From: Syngnathus acus
Lineage: Eukaryota > Chordata > Actinopteri > Syngnathiformes > Syngnathidae
Length of the DNA stretch: 64,000 bases
Assembly (NCBI RefSeq): GCF_901709675.1
Contig: NC_051099.1
Coordinates: 8,868,001-8,932,000 of the forward strand
Direction of reading: 5' to 3'
Shown: positions 21,670 through 35,557 of the stretch, one piece after another
How the letters are laid out: each line of letters starts with the position of its first letter
Position numbering within the stretch: position 1 is the stretch's first letter
The notes under the pieces: model-generated
What the model was told of the DNA's origin: nothing
Seen by the model: the letters and a program-made list of their open reading frames with translations, nothing else
The model's database searches: none
Translations under genes and position numbers: made by a program

Positions 21670-24598
21670 ATGTAAACAAAGTATCAAATTGAATGCAGTT
21701 TGTTTTTTCATGTAAAAATTTTAAATTTCATTTGTTGTCCGGATCACCTTTCTGGATAACTCTTTGTACTCTCAATGCTTATTGTGGCCTTTCTTTATTT
21801 GTAGTCATAGAGAATCAAAAATCCTTATTTTTGTACACTTGGCTTTAAAGTTTTAATACAAACCAAATAAATGAGAGGGGTATGTAAGCCCGCCCCCACC
21901 CAATACCCTCCAACCCCCACCGTTAATGTTATTTATGAATGCCGAGTCGCTCGTGTGCACGTACAAATCTGGATCATGTTTTAAATAATCGGGAGACCGC
22001 GGGAATCAATCGTATTGGATGGGGACGCCTTCACGCGTGCACAGACGATAATTCATTGCGGTAGCTGCTTTTTAGATGCTGAGCTCGGCGGCGGCGGGCT
22101 GGAGCGGTGCGTTGGGCTCCATCACGCTGGGTCAATACGCCAAGTAACCGGGGGCTGACCAAGGCACCCGGAGAGGAGGGCTGTCCGACGAGGTAAGCCT
22201 GCTCCCCGTCTCTGCGTCCATCGACGCGGCCGCGAGTGTGCAACGTGCCAGCTTGTTTTGTGGCTCCGTCTGGGGTGAGAGGAGGGTGGAGGTGGTTGCT
22301 GGTGATGGAAGGGAGGGGGAGCGAACAAGCCCGGACATATCCATCCCGCAGCATCCCGCCGTGTTGTCCTCACTCCGGCGAAACCATTTCAGAACGAATA
22401 TTCGTGAAGTGACACCAACCAGGGGGGGGGGGGGGCTTAATTGTTCCTATTCGGGATTTTTTATACAGACACGCACATACCCGCACACAAAAGGGCGAGC
22501 TCTCCGATCGTGAATGGGAAAATCCTCGTCGGATATTTATAGTTGCGGCTAAGTGCTAACTGCTAGCTTGATGCTGGTCTCGCTTCGCTCAACGGCCGGT
22601 TCGGCTGCCTCGCTGCTAGCCCCGCCGCAGTGCAGCGGCCGACCGGCGGCCGGGGCGTGTGCGGCGCGCAGCTGGGCCGGCCGGACGTCGCAGCCGCAGT
22701 TTGGCGGACGACTGTAACCCAGCGTCGACCTTGAAACTTAAAAGGAGGATGGCATGATATTTATAGCGAGTGGACAGCTCAGGTGCGTGTACGTGAGCAC
22801 CAACCAACGTCGGATTACACCTTTCAATAAGTACCTAAATGATCACTATTACGAGCTGTCGTCTCCCGTGCAACGCCGAAGAACAAGCTCCAACAGAAAC
22901 GCTCCTCTCGAACGACAATCGTTAAGCGGAAGCATCCTCCGTTGAAAACAATGGAAAGCGTTAGCATTGAGCTAGGTGCAGCGGCCTCGGTGGGGCGCTC
23001 TCTTTTCCTTTGGCATTCACAATTAAATCTCAGCAAACAAACGCAGTTGTAGTGTTTGACAGCACATGGGTCCCGAGCTGACTTGAAACCCAGATCTGTC
23101 AAAACCGGGCAGCACATCTGCAACAAGGTACGAATCTCGCGCGGATGTTCTCCCGGTGCTTCTTTTTTCCGGCTCCCGCACGCATTAGCAAGGCATTTCT
23201 GTTAGTTTCATGCAAGCAGGAAGGGCGAACATGTTGAGAATCAAACCCAGAACCTCTGAACTGCGTGGCAAACGCGTCAGTGAAATTCCACCGCGTCTGT
23301 TCTTATGAGAACTTGTGGTTGGAATCGGTCCTTCGCTGGATGTTTACAGAATCTTAGGATTTCACTTCATTTTCATTTCAAGTAGTGCGCAGTTTTGCCT
23401 CACGAGTCACGTGAAGTTGTGCTACTAATGCACCTTCGTCGCTTTACTGGTCCACATCACAAATGTGTGAAAGGCAGTAGTTGGACAAAAACAAACTAGG
23501 TCACTAAGAATATTCGACTTGGGCACGCTAGTGCACACAAATATCAAACACGAGTATACGTGAACTTACACTAGTGTGCCACCGCCATTCTCTACTGTGC
23601 AGATGTTACACAGTCCTGCACTAGCGGAGCAAGGGGGGGGGCACTGCTTCACTGATTGTTGGGTCTTTTCCAATTTCAAATAGTTTTTTTCAGCATTTCC
23701 ACACCATTAGTTTTTTTAATCACTGTTTTCTGAAGAATTTCTTTTGGGGGGGGTTAAAAAAAACACCCCTATTTGTTTTACTCGTGTTTTGTGGAAGACA
23801 GTAGTGGATCCCGATTAAAAAAGACGGCCGTTACCGGTGCACCTTGGTCCTTCTACTAGTGCACCCTAGTGCGGTTTGAATGAACTAAAACCACTTCCAC
23901 CCTTGCGGGCAGGTTGGTGAGGCCTCTGGCGGACAAGTTCCGGTCATGCTGTCCTTGTGAGGTGGGGCGGGGCTACCTGGCCCGGAGGTGCGAGGAGGAA
24001 TCTGCTTCTATTAGCCACTCCTGTTAAAGTCTCCTGACACAAAGGTGGGCTTGAGCCACGCACCCCGCTTCCTCCTTTGCTTGTCCTCGTCCAGCACCGC
24101 TACCATGACGCGGTCGCCTTGTGGGTGGAGAACGTGAGGAAGTCTGGAAGGCGACCCTGCTCGGCCAGGGGACTCGGACTTGGTGAGTTGTGGGGGAAAC
24201 GGCCTTCTCTACTGGCTCAAGCAGTATCACAGGCGCCGATCACTAATTACGTGTTCCATGAAACTCTCATCATTTTCTACAGTGTGGACTTTTGTAGGCT
24301 GATGTAAATCCGATTTCTGGCGGAAAGCAATTCTGATTAATCGGCGCATCATTTTCAAAAATTTGTAAAGGATGAAAACGTTTTTGTTGTTATTGTTTTC
24401 CGCAGAACTTTGTTCTTCGCCAACATGAAAGAAACTAAGTGGTCAATGGTTGATGTGACGTTTGAACAAGAGAAATGTTTAAATAGCACTGTTGGACTTT
24501 TGTCCTGACATGGTGCACAAATGTGAGAACACTGTCCTCAGGGAAGCCTATGTGGATGAGAAAGCATTTTCTTGTTCTTTTTTTTCCTTCTCCCTTAG
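21670..24598. other. Intergenic and probable fam53c 5' region
   Basis: A CpG-rich stretch covers about 22020-22720. Within it ...CCGACGAG followed by GTAAGC gives a good donor after 22192, a candidate noncoding first exon of fam53c on the plus strand. I looked for the conserved FAM53 N-terminus (the family begins with an LITEQL-type segment) between 22 and 24.6 kb and did not find it. A 9-nt G run is at 23632-23640. No other gene is seen. Confidence 0.45.
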
Positions 24599-26588
24599 TC
24601 CCTGCTGGACCCGAAAAGCCTCGCGGAGTGCTGGCCCCCTGATGGCTTGATGCCTGGTCAGTGAGCCAATCTCTCCAATTCCTTAAATGAGCATGTGAAT
24701 GGTACAATGTGACGTTTTAGTTTGAACTTCCATCCATCCATTTTCTATACTGCATGTCCCCACGGGGGTTGCGGGCGTGCTGGTGGCTATCCCAGCAGTC
24801 ATCGGGCAGTAGGCAGGGGACACCCGGAACTGGTTGCCAGCCAATCGCAGGGCACACAGAGACGACCAACCATTCGCACTCGCATTCACACCGAGGGACA
24901 ATTTAGATGTGGGAGGAAACCGGAGTGCCCAGAGAAAAGCCACACGGGGACGGGGAGAACATGCAAACTCCACACAGGGAGGTGGAATCGAACCCGCACC
25001 CTCCAAACTGTGAGGCGCACGTGCTAACCAGTGCATCACCGAGCCAACAAACAAACTTTAGTTTGAACGTCATTGTCTTTGTCTTTTGGGAGCACAAACC
25101 TAATCTAACCCGAAGTGCGCTTACACATACGTATTTTTTGATTGTCTTTTCCCTCTCTCTAATTTGCTCTGCACGTGTGTCCTCAGAGAGCAGCTACTGG
25201 CAGCTCTGCCCTCCCTCCAAGTCCAGTCTGCAGGGGGGGTTGCTGAGCTCTAGTTTCCCTCCCGGCCCGGTCCCCCTGGCGCCACCCGATGGCCACCTTC
25301 GAGAGGGGGGCGAGCCCCCGGACAGCGCCCCCCTTCAGCCCCAGCAGCACCGACCTCTGGCGCCCAGCGCCTCTGCATCGGAGCTTTCCCTTCCAGGGGC
25401 GGCGGCCCCTCCCGGCCCGGCTCCGCCTCCCCCTCCTCCCCCGCCACCCAAACGCCACTGCCGCTCCCTGTCAGTCCCGGAGGACCTGTCGCGCTGCCGC
25501 TACACGTGGCGGCCCAGCGCCTCTCGGGTCTGGACTCCCGTCAGTCGCCAGCAGTGCCACGGAGGAGTGGGCGGCGCTGGGGCCACGGGTGTGGTGGCGG
25601 GAGGCGGCGGTGGTGCGTGTCCGCTGCGCCCCCCGAGCTCCTCTCTTAACTCATCTCTGCACTCGTCGTCCAGCCCCACCTTCTTCAGCCTGGCGCTTTC
25701 GCCGGACTCGCCGTTGCCCTGGAATTTCCCCTGGGACCCCAGCGAAGCAGCGGCGGGGGGTGGTGCGTGTTGCTGTTTCTTCCCCTCGCCGTCCTCGTGC
25801 TCCTCGTCGCCCTCGCCGCTCCACCCGCCGCCGCCGCCTCCCCAGCGGCGTTTCTCCCTCTCGCCCGTCCTCATCCGGGACTCGGCAGCGGCAGCCTTCC
25901 TTCCTCCAGCTCCTGTTCAAGCAGCCCCGCCGCTTGTCTGCTGTGCGGCCGGCGGGGCAGCAGCGGCAGCCCCGGTGCCCGCCTCTCCTTCCTCGGCGTG
26001 CAGCACGCCGTCGTCCCTGCGCCGCAGCTTGCCTCCGCAGCTTCCGCGGTGCCACTCGCAGCCTTGCGACCTCCTGCTGCTCAAGCCCGGCCTAAAGAGA
26101 CGCCGCGACCCTGACCGTCCCTGCGCCCGCCCCGTTCTCGACTTCACCAAGATGACTCAGGTACGAGTCTAAACAAGTTTTCTCTAAGTGTCGTAAGTAG
26201 CGACCGTCAAACTCAAAGCTATTTAGCAAGATGTCTGTGTGAAAGAGTGCTTTGCTCTGGTCTCATCCTGCAGACCCGCAGCGTCGACCCGCAGTATTTG
26301 GAGCGCGGCGGCAGGCCGGCCTGCGGTGGCAGCGACCTTTTTGTTGGCGCGGAGTCGTTTGTAGGCGATTTCCGGGGCTCCTGTTCGCCGGCCGAGTGTC
26401 TGGGCAGGTCCAGCATCGGCCCGTTGAGCGAGAGCGACGAGGAGTGCCGCGAGGACGACGACGACGGGGAGGAAGACGAGGATGCAGACGAACGTGATGC
26501 GGCGGCACAGCCGCAGCAGCAACAGCAGCAGGCCGTCTTTGAGAGGGATTGTACAGAACTGGACTTGAATTTAATCGAAGAAAACTGA
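24599..26588 (+). CDS. fam53c: FAM53C, nuclear DYRK1A-regulating protein; 5' end not resolved
   Basis: Three exons join in phase: 24599-24656, 25187-26160, 26274-26588, giving 448 residues of an incomplete protein. Family hallmarks in order: KRHCRSLSVPEDLSR, WRPSASRVWTPVS, FFSLALSPDSPLPW, QRRFSLSPVLIRD, LPRCHSQPCDLLL, KRRRDPDRP, LDFTKMTQ, an acidic Asp/Glu run with polyGln, and the C-terminus LDLNLIEEN. That last motif identifies FAM53C rather than A or B. The repeated R-S-x-S-x-P sites are 14-3-3 and DYRK targets in the family; FAM53C binds DYRK1A and influences cell-cycle entry. The first listed exon has a strong pyrimidine acceptor and a GTCAGT donor, but its residues match the family only loosely. 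Exons for the usual N-terminus are not seen. Ala/Pro expansions and very high GC mark exon 2. Adjacent egr1 supports the call, as on human 5q31. Confidence 0.87.
24728..25054. mobile_element. Dispersed fish repeat with CCATCCATCCATTTTCTA head
   Basis: Starts CCATCCATCCATTTTCTA and runs through the familiar fish consensus (GTTGCGGGCGTGCTGG, ATCGGGCAGTAGGC, AACTGGTTGCCAGCCAATCG, GAACATGCAAACTCCACAC). It resembles the 3' end of a LINE and lies in the fam53c intron, just before the large coding exon. An open frame runs from it into that exon, which makes naive gene prediction start here wrongly. Confidence 0.8.
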
Positions 26589-28040
26589 CGCCTTTGTAAA
26601 CGGAAGGCCGACCTTGTTTATTTTGGGGGTCCTTGAGGTGTTTTTTTTTAATTCATGTTTTCTTTTAATTGGATTGCTTTTATTATAGAATCAGAACAGT
26701 CCCGACACTCAGTACCCGCCCTACCGTGCCAGAAGTCAGCAAGGCTCACTGGACAGACAGCCGAGGTCAATCAAAGCTGATTGAGGACAATGGTGATGAC
26801 GTGACTGCTTGCTGGAGAGGCTCTGCCCGGGCTGTTGGAAAACCTTCGAAGGGAGGACCGCACAAAGAGGGGGCCAGATTTTGGCCAGATTTTGATGCGC
26901 TGCGGCGTCCATCTGAAACATTGCCGGGGCACTGTCGTGCAGGAAGGGAAGCCGTCCCATAGGCTCAGGTTAGACAAATCACAACAAACTTGCTTTAATG
27001 CCGCATTCAAAAAAGCCAGAAAGAAGCAAGCACTTGAGGTCATCTCATATTTATATCGCTAGTCAGGAAATTCAAAACAAAAAATTGGCAGCCATGACAC
27101 ATTCTGTCACACGGAAGATGTTCCGGACCAAAATCTGTGATTTAGGAAAGCCATTTTAAAAACAAGCAAGAGACATTGAAAAAACAAGAGCACGTAGATG
27201 ACAAAAATATTCACGGCAGGCATACATTTATTCTTTAACCTGCGTGAAAAACTGCTATTACTGCACTTTGAAACTTTTGAAATAATTCATTGATTGAAGG
27301 TTGTTTACCCTTATCAGTGTGGGTGGGTTCAGATGTTGACCCACTTTGATGCGGCGATGTGTTCAGGTGCACCCCGTTGCTGTGTTAGCGTCATCCTGTT
27401 CCTCCCAAGTAGTTACTGATGCTGTCGTCTACCTGGCTCTTCATACTTTGCTGTCACCTTCAGTGCGTGTGTGTGTGCGTGCCTGTATGTGTGTTACGAA
27501 TGACCAACAGACCAGAAGAAAAGGCTCATCTGGTGAACCATGACAGACAACTTTAAAGACAATCCTAAAAATTACATGTTGGGATTATGAATTACTTAGG
27601 TGCCATTTGAGTCAAGATTTTCACATCTGGGAAAATGTAGAACTCACAGGCGCGCATGCGCACACACACAGAAACACACAGACTAACGTCACCACTTTAA
27701 TGAAACACAATGACACTTTCATTCAATCCCCCATTGCCCAAAATGAGCCTTAACAAAACATTGTGGAAATCAAAATGCGATAATGGAGGAATAAAACGTT
27801 TTTCTGTAGCTGTTCATTTCAGATGTTTTTTCTTCTTCATGTTTCTGATCAGACATAGGAGCTTGAGCACGATGGACAATGAGCTACTATGAATAAGTTA
27901 GAAAAGAGACTCGCCTTTTAATATAATTATTATTGTATGTCTTAAAACAATGACATGGCAATTTGAAAAGCAGTTTGTGATTAAATTATTGAGAATTATT
28001 TTACAATGAACATGTGTGTCGTGTTTATTGTCATGAGTGA
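26589..28040. other. fam53c 3' UTR and intergenic
   Basis: No second gene is recognised. Several AATAAA-like signals occur further on (for example 27792 on the plus strand). Short (CA)n stretches lie near 27656-27680. Confidence 0.5.
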
Positions 28041-28374
28041 ACAAGGACTCAGTGGGGTAAAATAGATGTTTATCTATACAGTAGTTTACATAAACCAAAA
28101 AAATTGACACCTTTACTTAAAAACAACCAACCATCAAATTGGCTTAATGCTAAGTGGTTGGCGTATGGTTAGCAGTGATAGTCAACAAATAGATATCTTG
28201 CTCACACCAATGTCACTCTTTTTTTTTTTTTTTTTTTGTAATGTTGCGGTTATTTTTGTTCATTATACAAATGTTTGTGTACTGCATAATTTCTGTTGCA
28301 TATTAGCCAGATCACTTTTGACAATTTTATATTCCAACAAACTTCTACTTGGTTGAATAAAATCAACTTTTTTT
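28041..28374 (+). repeat. Unclassified 334-bp repeat, copy 1
   Basis: Direct, diverged copy of 31390-31724. Shared landmarks in the same order include ACAAGGACTCAGTGGG, ACACCTTTACTTAAAA, ACAAATGTTTG, TAATTTCTG and the end GGTTGAATAAAATCAACTTT. It has no TIRs or coding potential. It lies about 0.5 kb beyond the 3' end of hsp30. Confidence 0.8.
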
Positions 28375-28857
28375 TAAAAATCCATCCATCCATTATCTGA
28401 ACCGCTTATTGTAGTTGTATTTATTTTAGTCAATAAAACTCTTATAGATGCTTTATCTGGTAAAAAACAAAAAAAAAAAAACATGATTTGGTTGCATGGC
28501 TGTATTATACTGCCATCTGATGGTCAAGGCAGGCATACCAGGAACATTAACTCGTAACTTTTAATTCTTTACGATGAAAAAACACAAGAACATATTCTAG
28601 AATGACATTACACTTTTGTAGTGCTAAGGCTATATTTAAAAATAACTTTACAGGGCTGTGGCATGCCTGAAAAGAATGTTCTCCACGGCATCATCTGTCA
28701 TTGTTGGAAATAGGTTGTGACTCAGGGCTTTGCTGTTGTTTTTTTTCCCCAAATATTGTCGACGTGATTCATAATTGCCAGCTAAAACATCAGCAATAGA
28801 CAGCTCGTCAAAAAACGCGTTCCATCCATCAGATTACTCCATGCAAGTCTCATTCTG

Positions 28858-29469
28858 TCAGTTCTCTAGAGTCGAGGGGCCGTCGACCTCGGAGGCCGCT
28901 GTGACGGCCGGTACCGGGGCGACGCTGATGGGCACCACTCGCTCCTTCCCGTCTCCGGCCGCTTTCTCTCGCGGTGCCTGGATCTGCAGCTGCCCTCCCA
29001 CCAGTGAGCAGGTGACCGTCTCGGGGTCCACGCCGTCTGGCAGGTCCAGCTCCTGCCTGAACTCCTGACACCTGTACGAGTAGGATCCTTTGCCGTCCTC
29101 CTGCTTCTTCTCCGTCTTCCCACTGACCCTCAGCTTCCGGCCCACCTGCTTCACGGACAGCTCCTCGGGGCAGAACTCCTGGGTGTCGAGGCTGATCGCG
29201 AAGCTGCTTCCGTTGGGGCTAAGCCGGTGGAAGGCGATGGGCCGGAAAGTGGCTGTCACTGGTGTGTGGTCGATCTCCTCAAAGATCTTCTGGTGCAGCC
29301 TCTCCATATACTCCAAGTTCTGTCTCATTTCCTGCATGTGGCGCAGCATCTCCTGCTCCATGTGGTAGAAGAGAGGCCTCGTTTCAGGCCACAGGCTGCG
29401 GATGGGCCAGTGAGCATCCATGAAGGGCCTCGGGGCGGTGGACAGCTGGAAGACGCTGGGGCACAACAT
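28858..29469 (-). CDS. hspb11: Small heat-shock protein, HSP30 / Hspb11 type
   Basis: Single-exon gene of 203 residues, as usual for the fish and frog HSP30 group. The N-terminus (MLCPSVFQ, then WPIRSLWPETRPLF) and the following helix-forming Gln/Met/Glu-rich region match HSP30. The alpha-crystallin domain spans about residues 80-165 (FAISLDTQEFCPEELSV, GRKLRVSGK, the DLPDGVDPETV turn, GGQLQIQAPRE), and a short tail carries VVPISV in the place of the IxI/V motif that docks between subunits. It is an ATP-independent cytosolic holdase induced by stress. Start 29469 is preferred over a longer frame running to 29592 because the TATA box and heat-shock element lie inside that extension. Neighbours face the other way: fam53c converges on it and egr1 diverges from it. 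Confidence 0.93.
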   Translation of the reverse strand: MLCPSVFQLSTAPRPFMDAHWPIRSLWPETRPLFYHMEQEMLRHMQEMRQNLEYMERLHQKIFEEIDHTPVTATFRPIAFHRLSPNGSSFAISLDTQEFCPEELSVKQVGRKLRVSGKTEKKQEDGKGSYSYRCQEFRQELDLPDGVDPETVTCSLVGGQLQIQAPREKAAGDGKERVVPISVAPVPAVTAASEVDGPSTLEN

Positions 29470-29545
29470 CCTGCTTCCTCTTGCTTCTTGATCCTCACAA
29501 CTTGGGGTTTGCAGTGTCTGATGTTGGGACGTCCACGCTGCGTGT

Positions 29546-29569
29546 TTATATACACTCGGCCGAAAGTTC
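29546..29569 (-). promoter_or_regulatory. hsp30 promoter: heat-shock element and TATA box
   Basis: GAAAGTTC at 29562-29569 is a perfect GAAnnTTC inverted pair, with a further GAA-type pentamer (GGGAATG on the minus strand) about 10 nt upstream, giving a gapped HSF1 site. TATATAA at 29546-29552 lies 10 nt downstream, about 77 bp ahead of the ATG. Confidence 0.82.
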
Positions 29570-29582
29570 CAGCAGCATTCCC

Positions 29583-29658
29583 GCGCGCGCACGTGTGTGT
29601 GTGTGTGCGTGTATTTGTGTGTGCGCGTGTATTTGTGTGTGTGCGCGCATATGTGTGT
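29583..29658. repeat. GC/GT alternating purine-pyrimidine tract
   Basis: CGCGCGCGCACGTGTGTG-type alternation continues for about 75 bp directly upstream of the hsp30 heat-shock element. Such tracts can adopt Z-DNA. Confidence 0.8.
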
Positions 29659-30217
29659 CAGAGTCTAAATGCAGCCCTGGCGGCTGCCGCATGCCGACAT
29701 GTCGCTGTTTGTACTATTTCCGACGCCAGACTGTCATTGGCTTAATACGGTTGCATTGGTGCGAAGTAATGAAGTATTTTAATACTGTACTTGAGGATTT
29801 TTTCAGGTTGACAAAATGTGTTCGTTATCATGCTTGTTACTCAAAACTGTTGTTGGTCAAATAATCTTTTCCCTTTGAAATGATCGGACACTGCAACATC
29901 GATGATATTTTGTTTTATTTTGTCTGCTGTTCATGGATTGAAAATCCCTTGGAATGCGAATGTTTACAGGTTTGATGTCAGTATCTTGAATTATTTCATG
30001 CTTTAATATTTCGTTTGGATTTTTTTACACTTTCTAATCACAATACCCAAGTTATGTTTTATGCGCCACTCAATTTGTCCACGGAATAGAACTGCACTTA
30101 TTTTTATATATATACTTAATTGCTTGTTCATTTAGACGGGGTTAAACTGCAGTCATAATATTTTTTCTTGAGCTGACGAGGAGTCCCTCCCGGGTCAGGC
30201 TTCTGGACGGAAAACAC

Positions 30218-30227
30218 CCATATATGG
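30218..30227 (+). promoter_or_regulatory. CArG box (serum response element) of egr1
   Basis: CCATATATGG is a perfect CC(A/T)6GG SRF site 650 bp ahead of the egr1 ATG. A one-mismatch relative, CCAAATTTGA, occurs at about 30273, with a TGACG half-CRE and an ETS-type CACTTCCGG nearby (30288-30310). SRF plus ETS sites are the established logic of EGR1 immediate-early promoters. Confidence 0.75.
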
Positions 30228-30378
30228 CCCGGGGAAGAGATGACGTAGGGGAGGCGTTCTCCTAGATGTAGGCCAAATTTGAGTTGTTGACGTGGTCCCG
30301 TCACTTCCGGTCATGGCGGTTGGCAATAGTTTAGCAGCTACAGCATCGCCGTCAGATATATATGATTACATTTTGGTT

Positions 30379-30386
30379 TATATAAA
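30379..30386 (+). promoter_or_regulatory. egr1 TATA box candidate
   Basis: TATATAAA 150 bp downstream of the CArG box and 485 bp before the start codon. The resulting 5' leader of about 450 nt is long but compatible with egr1. Confidence 0.5.
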
Positions 30387-30870
30387 TGTGTGTCTATAGT
30401 AGTCCACAAAATGGGTGAAAATCTGATAGTTAATGTTATTTGGCATTTGCAAGAGGAAAAAAAAAAGAGATCATACCCGGAAGGCAACTGGCAGACTAAC
30501 AGGAAAGTCCCGGCTTTGCCTATACATGGGCTTCCGTCTCGCCTTATTTGTCAAACTACGTCACGACAGGAGTCTATAAAGGACCAGCCTCAAGAAGGAA
30601 TCCTGTCGGATCTCATGTTTAAAACTCACCGTGCGCAACAAGTGAAAACACCGACCGGAACAAGCACTGTCATCCCCTCATTTACACAAAATAGTCGCCG
30701 TATCCATTCACCGGGACTCCTTGGGATCCCGGACCAGACCTAAACTCGTGTTGGCTTCTTCCGAGGGTCCGAGCCCCGATAAGACGCAAAAGCGGTTCCC
30801 CCACGCGGTCCCCGGGCAGCAGTGGAGTGCTGGTGTCTCGGACCACCAGCAGCGGTCAAACCACAGAGAG

Positions 30871-33043
<2,173 letters not shown>

Positions 33044-34850
33044 TGGTTCCATATCTTCACTGAGCACAAACACCGAGAGGGAAACCTCAGAGCTGAAAGC
33101 AGCAGCCAACGGGCCCTTGTGCATTCGTTTGCAGACTCCAAATGACCATCAAAGTCTTCCTCAGAATGCGCTTTCTGCTTTGTTGAATCCCTCAAAAATA
33201 TTTTTAATGAGAAACACGATTCCATGAGATACAACAAATGCAAACCAACAACAGTGACTAAAAGCCCCATTAAAGAAATGCCCCTGGTCTAACACACTTT
33301 GTCAAATCAAGGTAAATATACTGTATGTGTATAATATATATACAGTATATACTGTAAATATACATGAATATTTTGTACAAATGATTATTTGGTTTACCTA
33401 CTGTGTAGGTTTGTATGTTCACATGAATATGATACAAAATATATCGTCCAGTGAACATAAGAATAAAAATATGGAGCGCAAACATTTTTACCTACTTTCT
33501 GCATCACAATAAGATTACAAATATTTATGGAGTGTTTTATTATTTCAGTTCACCGTCACGTTCTGCAGGAGCCTGATAACTACTCTGATCAATTGATTGG
33601 CAAATATGCCGCCAGTGTGTTTTACGAGGAAAACTTCCAAAACATGCAAAAATGCGGCCCCCGAGGACCGGAGTTTGACACCCCTGGACTGTACACTCAT
33701 CGGACTTGTGTGCGATTCCTGTGTGTGTCTGTGTTTGTTTGAGTGACTGCATTTTGTCCCCACCAAGATTTTGAACCCAAATAGTTTCCTGTTGCGGCAG
33801 ATATCCTCATGCCCAAATGTGGAGGTTCTTACTGGACTGACAATTTACACTGTTGCATTCCGTATGCGTGCAACACGCCCGGCTTACAGCATTTGTTTGA
33901 AACTTTATTGATCCCCAGGGGTGGGGAAATTCAGGCCCCAGCAGTATTCATACCACAGAGCGGGTATATAAAAGACACACAGATGACATGAGCACAACTC
34001 AATAGGCTCCTATAAGGCTGCCACACAACGGCGCCACAAAGAAAGCCATTAAGTGCAAAAGTTAAAAGCCATCAAAGCAAAGCAACAAGACAAAGGAAAA
34101 AAGTAACAGCGGCCAACCAGCCCCACTCAATACCAGAGAACACCCCAAAACACACAAAATAACCACCACGGGGTCCATAAACAGGTGTAAGGGCAGTTCA
34201 ACGGCGCCCAATGGACCGTGGTCGTGAATCAGTATAACGTCACATAACAGGCAAACGTGTGAGCAGCGTCCTGGGCACCCAGTCGAGGCACGCGCAGGTG
34301 GTCACCATGGGGCTGGCACGGCGACGGTCGTTGCTTCCGACGAGCACGAGGGAACGGACCTCCCACAGGGGTCGCGGCTGCGAGGCCAAGGCGAAGGACC
34401 CGGTCAGCACCGGCCGGATGAGCAGGATGGCCGTCGTAGAGTCAAACAGGTGTACCAAATCAAGCACAACACCGTACGTGCGCATGCGCGTTGTGACGTC
34501 ACCAAGCGGTCATGCAGGTAGGACCTGACTATTCTTTAGCTATCTTAAGTTATACAAAATATATACTGGAAAGAAAATAAACAAATGACTACAGAACTAG
34601 AGGTAAGCCGAAACGCCTCACGCCTCGCAGAATGTTAAATGAGTTAGTGTTAACACTAGCACTCATAATGTACAATGTTGCTCGGTAACTAATTGTTAGC
34701 GCGACAGCATGCCCCCAGTAGTATTCAGTTAGACTGCAGTCATTTTGTCGTCTTTTTGTTATTGCAGTATGTGGCGGAAAAAATGTTTTTTCGAATTCCG
34801 AATTTTTTGCTTAGGGAAATATTAAGTGACAGATTGTCGAACATGTAGCA
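33044..34850. other. egr1 3' region and repeat-rich intergenic DNA
   Basis: The egr1 3' UTR probably continues past 33200. An AT-rich TATATA stretch lies at 33320-33370. From about 33898 the sequence TTTATTGATCCCCAGGGG...GAAATT is the reverse of a common fish LINE/SINE 3' end, and the following A/C-rich DNA to about 34200 looks repeat-derived. No gene is recognised. Confidence 0.5.
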
Positions 34851-34851
34851 T

Positions 34852-34923
34852 TTTCAATAGCGTAGTGGTTATCACGTCCGCCTTATACGCGGAAAGTCTC
34901 CAGTTCGAATTTGGGCGTAAACA
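34852..34923 (+). pseudogene. tRNA-Val-like pseudogene
   Basis: TAGCGTAGTGGTTATCACG is a near-perfect tRNA-Val D arm and A box. The anticodon stem CCGC/GCGG is intact around loop CTTATAC, so a Val TAC anticodon has become TAT. The T arm (CCAGTTCGAATTTGG) pairs, but the acceptor stem does not. Confidence 0.6.
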
Positions 34924-35068
34924 TTTTTCGTTTTTTTTCCTGCAATTTTATGTTGTGTAACTTGAAAACTCCATGCTGACTATTTTTCACCTAACGTATT
35001 TGCTAAATTTAAACCCGGGACCTTGGTAATTGCGGGATCCACAAGAAAAGATCAGGTGCAGTACTGTT

Positions 35069-35126
35069 ACCAAAGGCACTACAGTTAAAATGAACCCACC
35101 AAAGGCACTACAGTTAAAATGAACAC
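35069..35126. repeat. Two tandem copies of a 29-bp unit
   Basis: ACCAAAGGCACTACAGTTAA-containing unit repeated exactly once at a 29-bp period. Confidence 0.9.
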
Positions 35127-35204
35127 ACGGTTTAATTTATTCTTTATTTTTTCAGTTTTTCAATGTGTGAGTCCTGCAAATCACTAAAAACCGTAATGAC
35201 TAGG

Positions 35205-35290
35205 GATGCACGATATCGCTGGCCGATAATTATCGACCAATATTGGCATCTGTGACGTCACGCCAATAATAAAAAAGAAAAGAAAAAAAA
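35205..35290. mobile_element. hAT MITE end fragment
   Basis: TAGGGATGCACGATATCG followed by GGCCGATAATTATCGACC is like the terminal part of the TAGAGATGCACCGATCC element at 38038. No matching right end or target duplication was found nearby. Confidence 0.45.
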
Positions 35291-35557
35291 ACACAGTTAA
35301 TGAGCTGATAATAATTATGACGTTATATATCCACTTTTGCTGTTTGTCTCTTGTTGCTGGCGAATCTCAATGCGGTAGCACAATATGGTTATCTCATGGC
35401 AACAAACACTCAGCAGGGGTCGCCAGTCTCCGGCACAGATTTAATGGGGGTATAGTTCTGCATGTGGCCCAAGGAGACATTTTGTATTACAAGTTATCAG
35501 AATCACAATCGCCTTTATTGCAAATCAGTGTGACTTCTGTTGTTGCCTTTGCGAGAC

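Noticed and set aside
25289-26095. 268-residue overlapping frame on the plus strand, and long minus-strand frames opposite fam53c
   Set aside because: Arg/Pro-rich shadow frames of very GC-rich coding sequence; the FAM53 motifs are all in the other frame.
24907-26172. Long frame starting inside the LINE-like repeat and running into fam53c
   Set aside because: The first 280 nt are dispersed repeat and intron; a clear CCTCAG acceptor at 25186 with phase 1 marks the true exon start.
29470-29592. Longer start for hsp30
   Set aside because: Contains the TATA box and heat-shock element, so it lies upstream of transcription start.
29227-29745. 172-residue plus-strand frame opposite hsp30
   Set aside because: Antisense shadow ending in a GT repeat; no family resemblance.
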